Shown here one piece after another: positions 1-6,195 of a stretch of DNA of 6,199 bases (the first letter of the stretch is position 1; each line of letters starts with the position of its first letter). Source of the stretch: an uncultured Porphyromonadaceae bacterium (GTDB taxonomy: Bacteria > Bacteroidota > Bacteroidia > Bacteroidales > Muribaculaceae). The stretch lies in NCBI GenBank assembly GCA_900550025.1, contig URQP01000120.1, positions 1-6,199 on the forward strand, written 5' to 3'. The notes below the pieces were generated by a model. The model saw nothing but the letters and a program-made list of their open reading frames with translations. It was not told where the DNA came from and made no database searches. Both the position numbers and the translations under genes were made by a program.

Positions 1-1724
1 CCGCCGTTGATGCCGCCGATTTTGCGTTCCGCCCACATCAGTCCGTAGCTTGCCGTCCCGGTCAGCTTTCCGGTGGTTTTGGCGGCGGAAAATTCCACTC
101 CGTATGAGCGTCCTTTTCCGTAAAGTATGTTCTGCATTTTGTCGAGTCCGTAGCTGTAGTCCTCGTTGACTTCAGCCACTCCGTCCATCCATTTATAGTA
201 GCCTTCGGCGGAGAAAGCCCATCCCGGCAGACGGTCGTAGTATGCGCCTAAGGAAATCTGGTCGCTCACGAGCGGGTCGGATTCCTTACCCATAGGCATC
301 CAACTGTCGGTGGGCAGGTTTACGTAGCTGTCGCTTACTTGCTGTACGAACTGCGTCATCCTCGCGTATCCGATTTTCACGCTCATCCCTTGCCTTATCT
401 TGAAATTTGCAAGCAGGCGTGGCTCTATGCCCGTTTCCCACCGGTCGTAGATGGAGATTGCCGAGAATCGCAGTCCCGCGTCAAGACCGAGCCACGCCAC
501 AGGCTCCCATTTGAAGTCGGCGAATGCCGCCGCCTCGTCGGCGTTGATTGCATAGTCGGAGTATGTGCGGCTGTCCGTCAGGTCATCCCGCTGGATTGTG
601 CTTTCTACCACTGACGGTGTAAAATGGTGGTGTATGTAGTCCGCCCCGAAATCGAGCGAGTAGTTGCTTCTTCCGTATTTCCACGTGGCACGCAGCAGGA
701 AGTCGCTGACGGTATTGCGGTCGGTGCGCCACGAATTGTCGCGCTCTTGTGTCTCGCCATCATCGTATTCGTCGATGCTCTCGCGGCGGTATGTCGATTT
801 GTAGCGCGTGTATGCGGCAGTTATGGTCGAATTCAGATGTGGGTTGTACATATAGTCCCAAGCGGCGGATGCCACAATGTTGCCCCAGCGCAAGCGGTCG
901 GTGCTGCGTTCCAAGGATTCGGTCGACTCGTTCTTGCTGCCTATTTTCAGATAGTCGTCGCCCCAATAGAAACCGAAGCGCAGACGGTTGGCGGCGGAAA
1001 AACGGTGGTCTATGCGGGCGTTGATGTCGGTGAAGGCGTAGCGCGCTATCGTCTTGTCCTCGCCCTCGTCCTTGGTGGCGTTGATTACGGCGAGCGCGGG
1101 AGCCGTCAGCACGTCGAACCACGAGCGGCGCACTGACAGGTCGAATCCTGTCCTGCCTTTGAATATCGGGCCGGTTATGTGGAGCATCCCGGCTGTCAGT
1201 CCGAGAGAAGCCGCGCCGTGGTATTCGTAAAGGTCGGACGCCTTCGTGGATATGTCGACGACGCTCGACAGCCTTCCGCCGTAGTTGGCTGGAAAAGCCG
1301 ACTTGTAGAATGTCACATTGTCTACAATTTCCGTGTTGAAGGAAGAGAACAATCCTCCCAAATGGCTTATCTGATAGACAGGCACGCCGTCGAGGCTAAT
1401 CAGGTTCTGGTCATTGGTTCCTCCCCTGACAAACAGGCCGGAGAACCCTTCCACGCCTTCCGACACTCCCGGCTGGATTGTGAGTGCTTTTATCAGGTCG
1501 GGCTCGCCAGTCATCGACGGGAACGTCTGCAACCTCCGTCCCGACAGTTGCACCTTTCCCATATCGAGCGACAGCGCGTCGGAGCGTCCGCTTGACTCGC
1601 CTATTGTCTCTATTTCGGGCAGCACGATGCCGCTTCCGAAGGCCTGTGCCGTATCCGCTTTTTCCTCCGCGAATGCGGCTGCCGCGGCAATTACGGATAT
1701 AGCCGTAAACAAGTACTTTTTCAT
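1..1724 (-). CDS. TonB-dependent outer-membrane receptor, plug domain and early barrel (3' end cut by window edge)
   Basis: The frame is open from ATG at 1724 to the left edge, giving 574 residues without the C-terminus. Residues 1-19 form a Sec signal peptide (MKKYLF, an Ala-rich core, then AFA before EE). After a linker of about 40 residues comes the plug domain, roughly 61-160, with family hallmarks: DLIKALTIQPGV (76-87), FVRGGTNDQNLISLDGVPVY (98-117) and FPANYGGRLSSVVDIS (144-159). From about 165 onward, alternating aromatic and polar strands such as LRFGFYWGDDYLKIG (248-262) and, later, SVKIGYARMTQFVQQVS look like a 22-strand barrel. Such proteins import a bound ligand across the outer membrane using TonB-ExbBD energy; the ligand cannot be told from sequence. 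The N-terminal carboxypeptidase-like domain common in Bacteroidota relatives is absent. Probably 150-250 residues lie outside the window. No SusD-like partner is visible. Family call is firm; substrate unknown. Confidence 0.93.
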   Translation of the reverse strand, partial: MKKYLFTAISVIAAAAAFAEEKADTAQAFGSGIVLPEIETIGESSGRSDALSLDMGKVQLSGRRLQTFPSMTGEPDLIKALTIQPGVSEGVEGFSGLFVRGGTNDQNLISLDGVPVYQISHLGGLFSSFNTEIVDNVTFYKSAFPANYGGRLSSVVDISTKASDLYEYHGAASLGLTAGMLHITGPIFKGRTGFDLSVRRSWFDVLTAPALAVINATKDEGEDKTIARYAFTDINARIDHRFSAANRLRFGFYWGDDYLKIGSKNESTESLERSTDRLRWGNIVASAAWDYMYNPHLNSTITAAYTRYKSTYRRESIDEYDDGETQERDNSWRTDRNTVSDFLLRATWKYGRSNYSLDFGADYIHHHFTPSVVESTIQRDDLTDSRTYSDYAINADEAAAFADFKWEPVAWLGLDAGLRFSAISIYDRWETGIEPRLLANFKIRQGMSVKIGYARMTQFVQQVSDSYVNLPTDSWMPMGKESDPLVSDQISLGAYYDRLPGWAFSAEGYYKWMDGVAEVNEDYSYGLDKMQNILYGKGRSYGVEFSAAKTTGKLTGTASYGLMWAERKIGGING

Positions 1725-1742
1725 TATGTTTTTAAGATTGCT

Positions 1743-1775
1743 CTGCAAATTTACGAAATAAAATTCGGGGGGGGG
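1743..1775 (-). promoter_or_regulatory. Putative promoter of the TonB-dependent receptor gene, with a C9 tract at the -33 position
   Basis: Read on the minus strand, TAAATTTG at 1753-1746 matches the Bacteroidota -7 consensus TAnnTTTG and lies 21 bases before the ATG at 1724, implying a leader of only about 15 bases. The expected -33 TTG would fall near 1772-1775, but this place is occupied by a run of nine C (nine G at 1767-1775 on the plus strand). No TTG is found at proper spacing. The same 12-mer, GTAAATTTGCAG, occurs at the pheT promoter. The -7 call is by motif only. Confidence 0.6.
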
Positions 1776-1786
1776 TAAAATTTGTT

Positions 1787-1819
1787 AAAAACAAAAGAGG
1801 GAGCGTTGCGGCTCCCTCT
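1787..1819 (-). terminator. Rho-independent terminator after yebC
   Basis: A perfect 9-bp inverted repeat (AGAGGGAGC at 1796-1804 and GCTCCCTCT at 1811-1819) encloses a 6-base loop. On the minus strand the stem is followed by a T-rich run, TTTGTTTTT (1795-1787). It starts 50 bases past the yebC stop codon, so it should end the pheT-yebC transcript before the receptor promoter. The plus strand side lacks a T-run, so it is directional. Confidence 0.88.
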
Positions 1820-1869
1820 AAATGCCACGGATTCACATCCACAGCATGGATATTGAAATGAAGTAATTA

Positions 1870-2604
1870 TTATTCTTCTTCGTCGGTGTCGTCTTCCTTC
1901 ATGTTGTGGAAAACGTTTTGCACATCGTCGTCGTCCTCGAACTTTTCAAGCAGTTTCTCGATTTGCTCTCGCTGTTCGGGGGTGACTTCCTTGTAGTCGT
2001 TCGGGATACGCTCGAATTCCGCGCTTTGGATTTCGAAACCGTTGTCCTCAAGGTATTTCTGGATGTCGGCAAACGAGTCGAACGCGCCGTAAATCACGAT
2101 TGCGTCGTCCTCGTCGTCAACCTCGTCAACGCCGTAGTCGATAAGCTCCAGTTCAAGGTCTTCCAAAGAGACTCCGTCCTTATGCGCCACTTTGAACACG
2201 CATTTGTGGTCGAACAGGAACGAGAGGCTGCCCGAAGTGCCGAGCGAGCCGCCGAATTTGTTGAAATAGCTTCGCACATTGGCAACGGTGCGGGTGTTGT
2301 TGTCGGTAGCGGCCTCTACAACGATGGCGATCCCATAAGGACCGTAGCCTTCGTAAACGATTTCCTTGTAGTCGCTCGCGTCCTTGTCGGTAGCTTTCTT
2401 GATGGCGCGCTCCACGGTGTCCTTAGGCATGTTTGCCGCCTTGGCGTTCTGCAGCAGCACACGCAGGCGCGAGTTTCCCGCAGGGTCGGGACCGGCCGCC
2501 TTTACGGCAATAGTGATTTCCTTACCGATTTTCGTGAACGTCCGCGACATATTGCCCCAGCGTTTCAATTTTCTTGCTTTACGATATTCAAAAGCTCTTC
2601 CCAT
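1870..2604 (-). CDS. yebC: YebC/PmpR/TACO1-family protein
   Basis: This 244-residue protein is full length for the family (about 235-250). The start MGRAFEYRKARKLKRW is the usual Bacteroidota version of the YebC N-terminus; M19 is a weaker alternative. Conserved blocks follow: FTKIGKEI (23-30), an NSRLR...NAKAANMPKDTVERAIKKA helical segment (44-71), YEGYGPYGIAIVVEAATDN (84-102), and NKFGGSLGTSGSLSFLF (115-131). The end is very acidic (about 223-244, with DDDD and a terminal EEE). Homologues were first described as DNA-binding regulators (PmpR, YebC); newer work on the family, including mitochondrial TACO1, points to action on translating ribosomes, notably at proline-rich stretches. Which role applies here is not shown by the sequence. 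The gene lies 41 bases after pheT with no TAnnTTTG element between them, so it is probably co-transcribed with pheT. A strong terminator follows. Confidence 0.95.
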   Translation of the reverse strand: MGRAFEYRKARKLKRWGNMSRTFTKIGKEITIAVKAAGPDPAGNSRLRVLLQNAKAANMPKDTVERAIKKATDKDASDYKEIVYEGYGPYGIAIVVEAATDNNTRTVANVRSYFNKFGGSLGTSGSLSFLFDHKCVFKVAHKDGVSLEDLELELIDYGVDEVDDEDDAIVIYGAFDSFADIQKYLEDNGFEIQSAEFERIPNDYKEVTPEQREQIEKLLEKFEDDDDVQNVFHNMKEDDTDEEE

Positions 2605-2645
2605 ATATCAGTTATTCTATTTTTTATTATGTAATTCTTGTCTGT

Positions 2646-4742
2646 TTACCGCAGCTTGGCGTCGAGCTGGCGTTGCAGGTTGGTTATGATTTTCGACATC
2701 ACGGCATCAATCTGCTTGTCGGTCAGCGTTTTTTCATCGTCTTGCAGCACAAGGCTGATGGCGTATGATTTTTTGCCGGCCTCGAGGTTCTTACCTTCGT
2801 AGACATCGAACAGCGAAACGCTCTTCAACAGGCGTTTTTCTGTCGAGCGTACCACGCGCTCTATGTCGGCGAACGTGACTGCCGCATCGACGAGCAAAGC
2901 AAGGTCACGCTTTACAGGCATGGTCTTCGGAAGGTCGGTGAATTCCATCTTCTTTTTCATCGAGAGCTTCAGTAGCGGCATCCAGTCGAATTCGGCAAAA
3001 TAAACTTCCTGCTCTATGTCGGCTGCCTTACAAAGCTTATGGCTCACGATTCCGGCATATCCGAGATTCTTTCCGCTGCGGGTCTTGTATTGAAGCGCGG
3101 CAGAAAATAATTCGTTTTTGGTTTGTTCCACAACCAAGTCGTCTGCCACACCGAGGCGCGCAAGCACATTCCCGACAACAGCCTTCAGGTCGTATACCGT
3201 CGATTTGCGCGACTTCGCTGCCCAGTTGCCGTCAACAATGTTGCCGGTAATCCACAGTCCTAAACGGTAGGTTTCGGAATATGGCGCGAGCGGAGCTTCA
3301 GGTGTGGACAGCTTTTCCGGATTGAGGAAATAGCAGTTGCCAAACTCGTACATCATCAAATCCGGATTCTTGCGGTTGATGTTGTGCGAAAGGCTTTCCA
3401 GTCCGCCGAACAGCAAGGTCTGGCGCAACACGGCGAGGTCGTTGCTCAATGGGTTGAGCAACCGCACGCAATGCGCGAGCGGATACATTGTCTCCAACTT
3501 TTCATAGTAGGATACTGCCGACAGCGAGTTGTTCATTATTTCGTAGAATCCTCCGGCAGTAAGCTGCTCGGAGACGAGTGTCTGCAAACGGCTCGACTCG
3601 TCAGTAGCCTGACGGTAGGAGAGGCTTGATTTCAGGCTTTCGCCGAACTCCACATTGTTGTATCCATAGACGCGGAGCAAGTCCTCCACCACATCGCACG
3701 GACGTGTGACATCCACGCGGTAAGTTGGCACAAGCAGTTCGAGAACGCCGTCGTGTTCTGCCGTGATTTCCATTTCAAGCGATTTCAAAATGCCTTTCAC
3801 GACTTCCGGCTCTATGACTTTGCCCACAATGCTATTTATATAGTCATACGACAATGAAACTGCCGGGCGTTGAACCTCTGCTGGGTAGTGGTCGAAAACG
3901 TCGCCGCATATCTCGCCGCCGGCAAGCTCTTTTACGAGCAATGCTGCAAGTTTCACGGCGTAAATCGTGTTGTTGGGGTCGACGCCGCGTTCGAAGCGGA
4001 ACGAAGAGTCGGTATTCAGACCTTGGCGGCGTGCTGTTTTCCGTACCCAAGTGGGGTGGAAACAAGCCGATTCAAGGAATATGTCGGTAGTGGTTTCCGT
4101 CACGCCGGAATCAAGTCCGCCGAACACACCGGCGATGCACATCGGTTCTTCCGAATTGCAAATCATCAGATCCTTGTCGGTCAAGGTGCGCTCAACGTTG
4201 TCGAGAGTGGTGAATTTCTTTCCGTTCTCTACTGTGCGCACGACAATCTTGCCTCCTTTCACCTTTGCCAAATCGAAGCAATGGAGCGGTTGGCAGAAAG
4301 CGTTCAGTATGAAATTGGTTATGTCGACGATATTGTTAATCGGGCGTTGTCCGATGGCGTTCAGGTAATTGCGCAGCCATTCCGGACTTTCTGCCACTTT
4401 CACGTTGCGGATTGTGACACCTGAATAGCGCGGGCAGGCTTCTTCGTTTTCTACTGTCACCTCTACGGCTCCGTCAGCTCTGTCGGGACGGAACGAATCT
4501 ACAGAGGGACGGCGCAGGTTAGGACGCTTGCCGTGGCGGAGAAGCCATGCTGCCAAGTCGCGGGCCACTCCGTAATGCGAAGCCGCGTCAATGCGGTTAG
4601 GTGTCAAATCCACCTCGAACACATAATCGTCCTTTACGTTGTAGTATTCTTTTGCGGGAGTTCCGGGAACTGCCGATTCCGGCAGGACGATTATGCCGTC
4701 GTGCGATGTGCCTACTCCGATTTCATCCTCGGCGCAAATCAT
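2646..4742 (-). CDS. pheT: pheT 3' fragment: B3/B4 editing, B5, core and FDX-ACB domains
   Basis: The first ATG of the restored frame is at 4742, at the conserved Met of GMICAEDEIG, giving 698 residues. In order: FEVDLTPNRIDAASHYGVARD (about 42-62); the B3/B4 editing region with RPINNIVDITNFILN, PLHCFDLAKVKGGKI and GVFGGLDSGVTETTTDIFLES; GLNTDSSFRFERGVDPN; the B5 domain ending with VPTYRVDVTRPCDVVEDLLR; the catalytic-like core with LLNPLSNDLAVLRQTLL; and the C-terminal anticodon-binding FDX-ACB domain (PVKRDLALLVD through the LR end). Thirty PheT-like codons lie upstream of this ATG in the same frame (4832-4743), so the ATG is not a natural start. A protein from it would lack the N-terminal domain and OB fold. 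It is one gene with the 5' fragment, not an independent gene. Confidence 0.88.
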   Translation of the reverse strand: MICAEDEIGVGTSHDGIIVLPESAVPGTPAKEYYNVKDDYVFEVDLTPNRIDAASHYGVARDLAAWLLRHGKRPNLRRPSVDSFRPDRADGAVEVTVENEEACPRYSGVTIRNVKVAESPEWLRNYLNAIGQRPINNIVDITNFILNAFCQPLHCFDLAKVKGGKIVVRTVENGKKFTTLDNVERTLTDKDLMICNSEEPMCIAGVFGGLDSGVTETTTDIFLESACFHPTWVRKTARRQGLNTDSSFRFERGVDPNNTIYAVKLAALLVKELAGGEICGDVFDHYPAEVQRPAVSLSYDYINSIVGKVIEPEVVKGILKSLEMEITAEHDGVLELLVPTYRVDVTRPCDVVEDLLRVYGYNNVEFGESLKSSLSYRQATDESSRLQTLVSEQLTAGGFYEIMNNSLSAVSYYEKLETMYPLAHCVRLLNPLSNDLAVLRQTLLFGGLESLSHNINRKNPDLMMYEFGNCYFLNPEKLSTPEAPLAPYSETYRLGLWITGNIVDGNWAAKSRKSTVYDLKAVVGNVLARLGVADDLVVEQTKNELFSAALQYKTRSGKNLGYAGIVSHKLCKAADIEQEVYFAEFDWMPLLKLSMKKKMEFTDLPKTMPVKRDLALLVDAAVTFADIERVVRSTEKRLLKSVSLFDVYEGKNLEAGKKSYAISLVLQDDEKTLTDKQIDAVMSKIITNLQRQLDAKLR

Positions 4743-5100
4743 ACCGAATGACTCCGCTCCGCGGATTTTCGATTTCTTTATCGTGAATTCCTTGTCGCCG
4801 TCGTAGAGCTTTGTGCCGATAGTGGCTACGACCTGCCGCTACATTCGGCGCGCCGCATACTATCTGAACCGGAGTGCCGTCGCCAAGGTCGACCGTGGTG
4901 ATATGAAGGTGGTCGCTGTCGGGATGGTCGGTGCAAGTAAGCACTTTCCCTATTACCAGACCTTCCAATCCACCTTTAATAGTCTCTACTTTCTCCACGC
5001 CGTCGGTTTCAAGCCCGAGAGAAGTGAGGGCGGCCGACACCTCTTCCGGGGTGAGGTCGAAATCAACGTATTCTTTAAGCCAATTATAAGATATGTTCAT
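4723..5100 (-). CDS. pheT: pheT 5' fragment: N-terminus and most of the tRNA-binding OB fold
   Basis: As the sequence stands, translation from 5100 yields 125 residues. The first 90 are genuine PheT: the MNISYNWLKEYV start, FDLTPEEVSAALTSLGLE (14-31), and the EMAP/OB-fold-type tRNA-binding part with VIGKVLTCTDHPDSDHLHI (49-67) and QIVCGAPNVAAG (79-90). Residues 91-125 are frameshift product, rich in Arg and His (for example HKALRRRQG), with no family likeness. It cannot be a catalytic subunit alone. Its last 20 bases overlap the first bases of the downstream fragment. Confidence 0.8.
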   Translation of the reverse strand: MNISYNWLKEYVDFDLTPEEVSAALTSLGLETDGVEKVETIKGGLEGLVIGKVLTCTDHPDSDHLHITTVDLGDGTPVQIVCGAPNVAAGRSHYRHKALRRRQGIHDKEIENPRSGVIRYDLRRG

Positions 5101-5148
5101 ACGTAAGTGTTTTTTTCGTTCCTTTAGGAGCTTCTTCCGAAATTCCTG

Positions 5149-5177
5149 CAAATTTACAAATAAATTGCTGAATGCAA
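5149..5177 (-). promoter_or_regulatory. Putative promoter of pheT(-yebC)
   Basis: On the minus strand, TTG at 5177-5175 (in CTTGC) is followed after 18 bases by TAAATTTG at 5156-5149, matching the Bacteroidota TTTG / TAnnTTTG layout at slightly short spacing. Transcription would begin near 5142-5145, leaving a leader of about 42-45 bases before the ATG at 5100. The leader is A-rich just before the start (a run of seven A) and has no well-placed Shine-Dalgarno. It is too short for a phenylalanine leader-peptide attenuator like enterobacterial pheM, or a T-box. No T-run-type terminator for the upstream gene is visible in this 99-bp gap, so readthrough is also possible. Confidence 0.65.
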
Positions 5178-5199
5178 GATGGTGGGGCGGAAAATCCTG

Positions 5200-6120
5200 T
5201 TATCGTGACACTGTCGCCATAAATCTCTGTGGAACCGGGGTTTCGAAAAGCATTTCTTTTCTCGTTATGGGATGCACGAAATGCAATGTGCGGGCGTGCA
5301 GGGCGAGGCGGTGTATGGGGCTTGTCTTTGCTCCGTACCGCTTGTCTCCCGCTATGGGGTGTCCCAAATCTTTCATATGGACGCGGATTTGATTCTTGCG
5401 GCCGGTGTCGAGCTCCAATTCCATAAGCGAATAGCCGTTGCCTGTTTTAAGACGTTTGTAGCGTGTGATGGCAAGCTGCCCTTCTTCGGGATTGTCGGTG
5501 GAGTACATCTCGTGTTGCGATGTCTGCGCCAGATAGCTGCGTATCGTTCCCTCTTCCTGCTCCACTTTTCCTTCGACTACCGCCACATATTTGCGGTTGA
5601 GCACCATATTGTTCCAATTATGCTGCATCGTCTCTTTCGCCTCGATGTTCTTTGCCATCATCATCAGCCCCGAAGTGTCGCGGTCGAGACGGTGGATTAT
5701 GAACAATTTAAGGCGCGGGTCTTTCTTTTTCAGATAGTCGCGCATTATGCTGTATGCCGTGCCGTCCTTTTTATTGTCGGTCGACACCGACAGTATGCCG
5801 TTGCTTTTGTTGATTACGATAATGTCGTCGTCTTCGTACACGAGCTTTATCCGGCGGTGGTAGAACACTACGAACGGGCGTGTGAAATTCACCGACAGTT
5901 TGTCGCCGCGTTTCACTTCTGTGTCGAATTGGGTGACAGGAGTGGAGTTGATGGCTATGTGTCCGTATTTCAATAATGTCTTTATCGAGTTGCGCTTGTG
6001 GTCGGTGAGTTTTTTTGCTATCTCCTCTATCAGTTGCCCGTCGGTTTCGGCAGTCCATGAAAAAATGCTGTCCGGCTTCCAGTCGCCGCGGTTAGTCTCG
6101 GATTTGATACCCTTTGCCAT
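5200..6120 (-). CDS. RluA-family RNA pseudouridine synthase with S4 domain
   Basis: This 306-residue protein isomerises specific uridines to pseudouridine in structured RNA (rRNA or tRNA); it is cytoplasmic. An N-terminal S4-like RNA-binding segment spans about 27-78 (IEEIAKKL...IKTLLKYGHIAINSTPV...VKRGDKLSV). The catalytic domain starts at about 92 (LVYEDDDIIVINKSNGI) and has the motif II signature HRLDRDTSG at 143-151, in which D146 corresponds to the catalytic Asp of RluA/RluD. Further marks are the RKYVAVVEG strand (177-185), GRKNQIRVHMKDLGHPIAGD (240-259) and the LALHARTLHFVHP block (272-284). Length fits the RluC/RluD group (about 300-325). The start ATG at 6120 is supported by a promoter about 27 bases upstream. 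It has Asn in place of the usual His in GRxxQIRVH; Bacteroidota relatives may share this. Target site cannot be assigned between RluC-, RluD- and TruC-like roles, so no symbol is given. Confidence 0.94.
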   Translation of the reverse strand: MAKGIKSETNRGDWKPDSIFSWTAETDGQLIEEIAKKLTDHKRNSIKTLLKYGHIAINSTPVTQFDTEVKRGDKLSVNFTRPFVVFYHRRIKLVYEDDDIIVINKSNGILSVSTDNKKDGTAYSIMRDYLKKKDPRLKLFIIHRLDRDTSGLMMMAKNIEAKETMQHNWNNMVLNRKYVAVVEGKVEQEEGTIRSYLAQTSQHEMYSTDNPEEGQLAITRYKRLKTGNGYSLMELELDTGRKNQIRVHMKDLGHPIAGDKRYGAKTSPIHRLALHARTLHFVHPITRKEMLFETPVPQRFMATVSR

Positions 6121-6146
6121 GATTACTTACATTTCAATTTCGATTG

Positions 6147-6178
6147 CAAAGATAGTGCAAGTTGAGAGCAGAGACAAA
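6147..6178 (-). promoter_or_regulatory. Promoter of the pseudouridine synthase gene
   Basis: On the minus strand TTTG at 6178-6175 and TATCTTTG at 6154-6147 are separated by 20 bases, an almost perfect match to the Bacteroidota primary sigma (sigma-ABfr) consensus TTTG-N19-21-TAnnTTTG. The expected start of transcription, about 5-7 bases past the -7 box, leaves a leader of about 20 bases before ATG at 6120. The gene therefore seems to begin its own transcription unit. Confidence 0.8.
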
Positions 6179-6195
6179 TGAAAACGAAGTTTTCA
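6179..6195. repeat. Short AT-rich inverted repeat just upstream of the -33 box
   Basis: TGAAAAC (6179-6185) and GTTTTCA (6189-6195) form a perfect 7-bp stem with a 3-base loop. It directly abuts the -33 TTTG of the pseudouridine synthase promoter. It could be an operator, the tail of a neighbouring gene's terminator beyond the window, or chance; with one GC pair inside it is weak and lacks a long T-run in the sequence available. Confidence 0.3.

Larger units (their letters stand above)
2646..5100 (-). pseudogene. pheT: pheT, phenylalanine-tRNA ligase beta subunit, broken by a frameshift
   Basis: PheT pairs with PheS in a cytoplasmic alpha2-beta2 enzyme that charges tRNA-Phe; the beta chain binds tRNA and carries the editing site. 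Start ATG at 5100 gives MNISYNWLKEYVDF, the family N-terminus; an upstream in-frame ATG at 5151 lies inside the promoter and is unlikely. Residues 1-90 read normally to CGAPNVAAG (codon 90 at 4833-4831), then the frame becomes nonsense. Conserved sequence resumes at 4832 in another frame as VVATIGTKLYDGDKEF and continues to the stop at 2646. The span is 2455 bases, one more than a multiple of three. Relatives have about G-x-x-V-x-V-A-T-I-G here, so a few residues are missing; a loss of 8 or 11 bases would restore 820 or 821 residues, close to my recollection of Bacteroides PheT length. pheT is normally essential, so an assembly error or a minority variant is as likely as true gene loss. pheS is not in the window. 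Confidence 0.9.

Noticed and set aside
339..1761. Several plus-strand open frames of 72-170 codons across the receptor gene
   Set aside because: All are antisense to the continuous 574-codon receptor frame, which shows a signal peptide, plug motifs and barrel strands. Their translations lack recognisable motifs.
1836..1850. Small inverted repeat ATCCA / TGGAT between yebC and its terminator
   Set aside because: Only five base pairs with no T-run or known motif; the strong hairpin at 1796-1819 explains termination.
1906..2634. A 242-codon open frame on the plus strand covering almost all of yebC
   Set aside because: It is exactly antisense to a well-conserved protein, its translation is low-complexity in V, F and L as expected from reversed acidic and lysine codons, and it matches no family I know. 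A shadow frame.
4823..4842. Programmed ribosomal frameshift at the pheT junction
   Set aside because: No slippery heptamer of the X-XXY-YYZ kind or run of identical bases is present; the junction reads GGCAGGTCGTAGCC. Conserved residues also seem to be missing, which frameshifting would not explain.
5101..5151. Upstream start for pheT at ATG 5151, adding 17 Lys/Arg-rich residues
   Set aside because: The ATG lies within the -7 region of the predicted promoter, and the standard PheT N-terminus MNISYNWLKEYV begins at 5100.
5148..5168. Near-palindrome GCAAATTTA / TAAATTGC overlapping the pheT -7 box as a possible operator
   Set aside because: The arms differ by one base and are AT-rich; half of the symmetry comes from the -7 consensus itself. 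Too weak to call.
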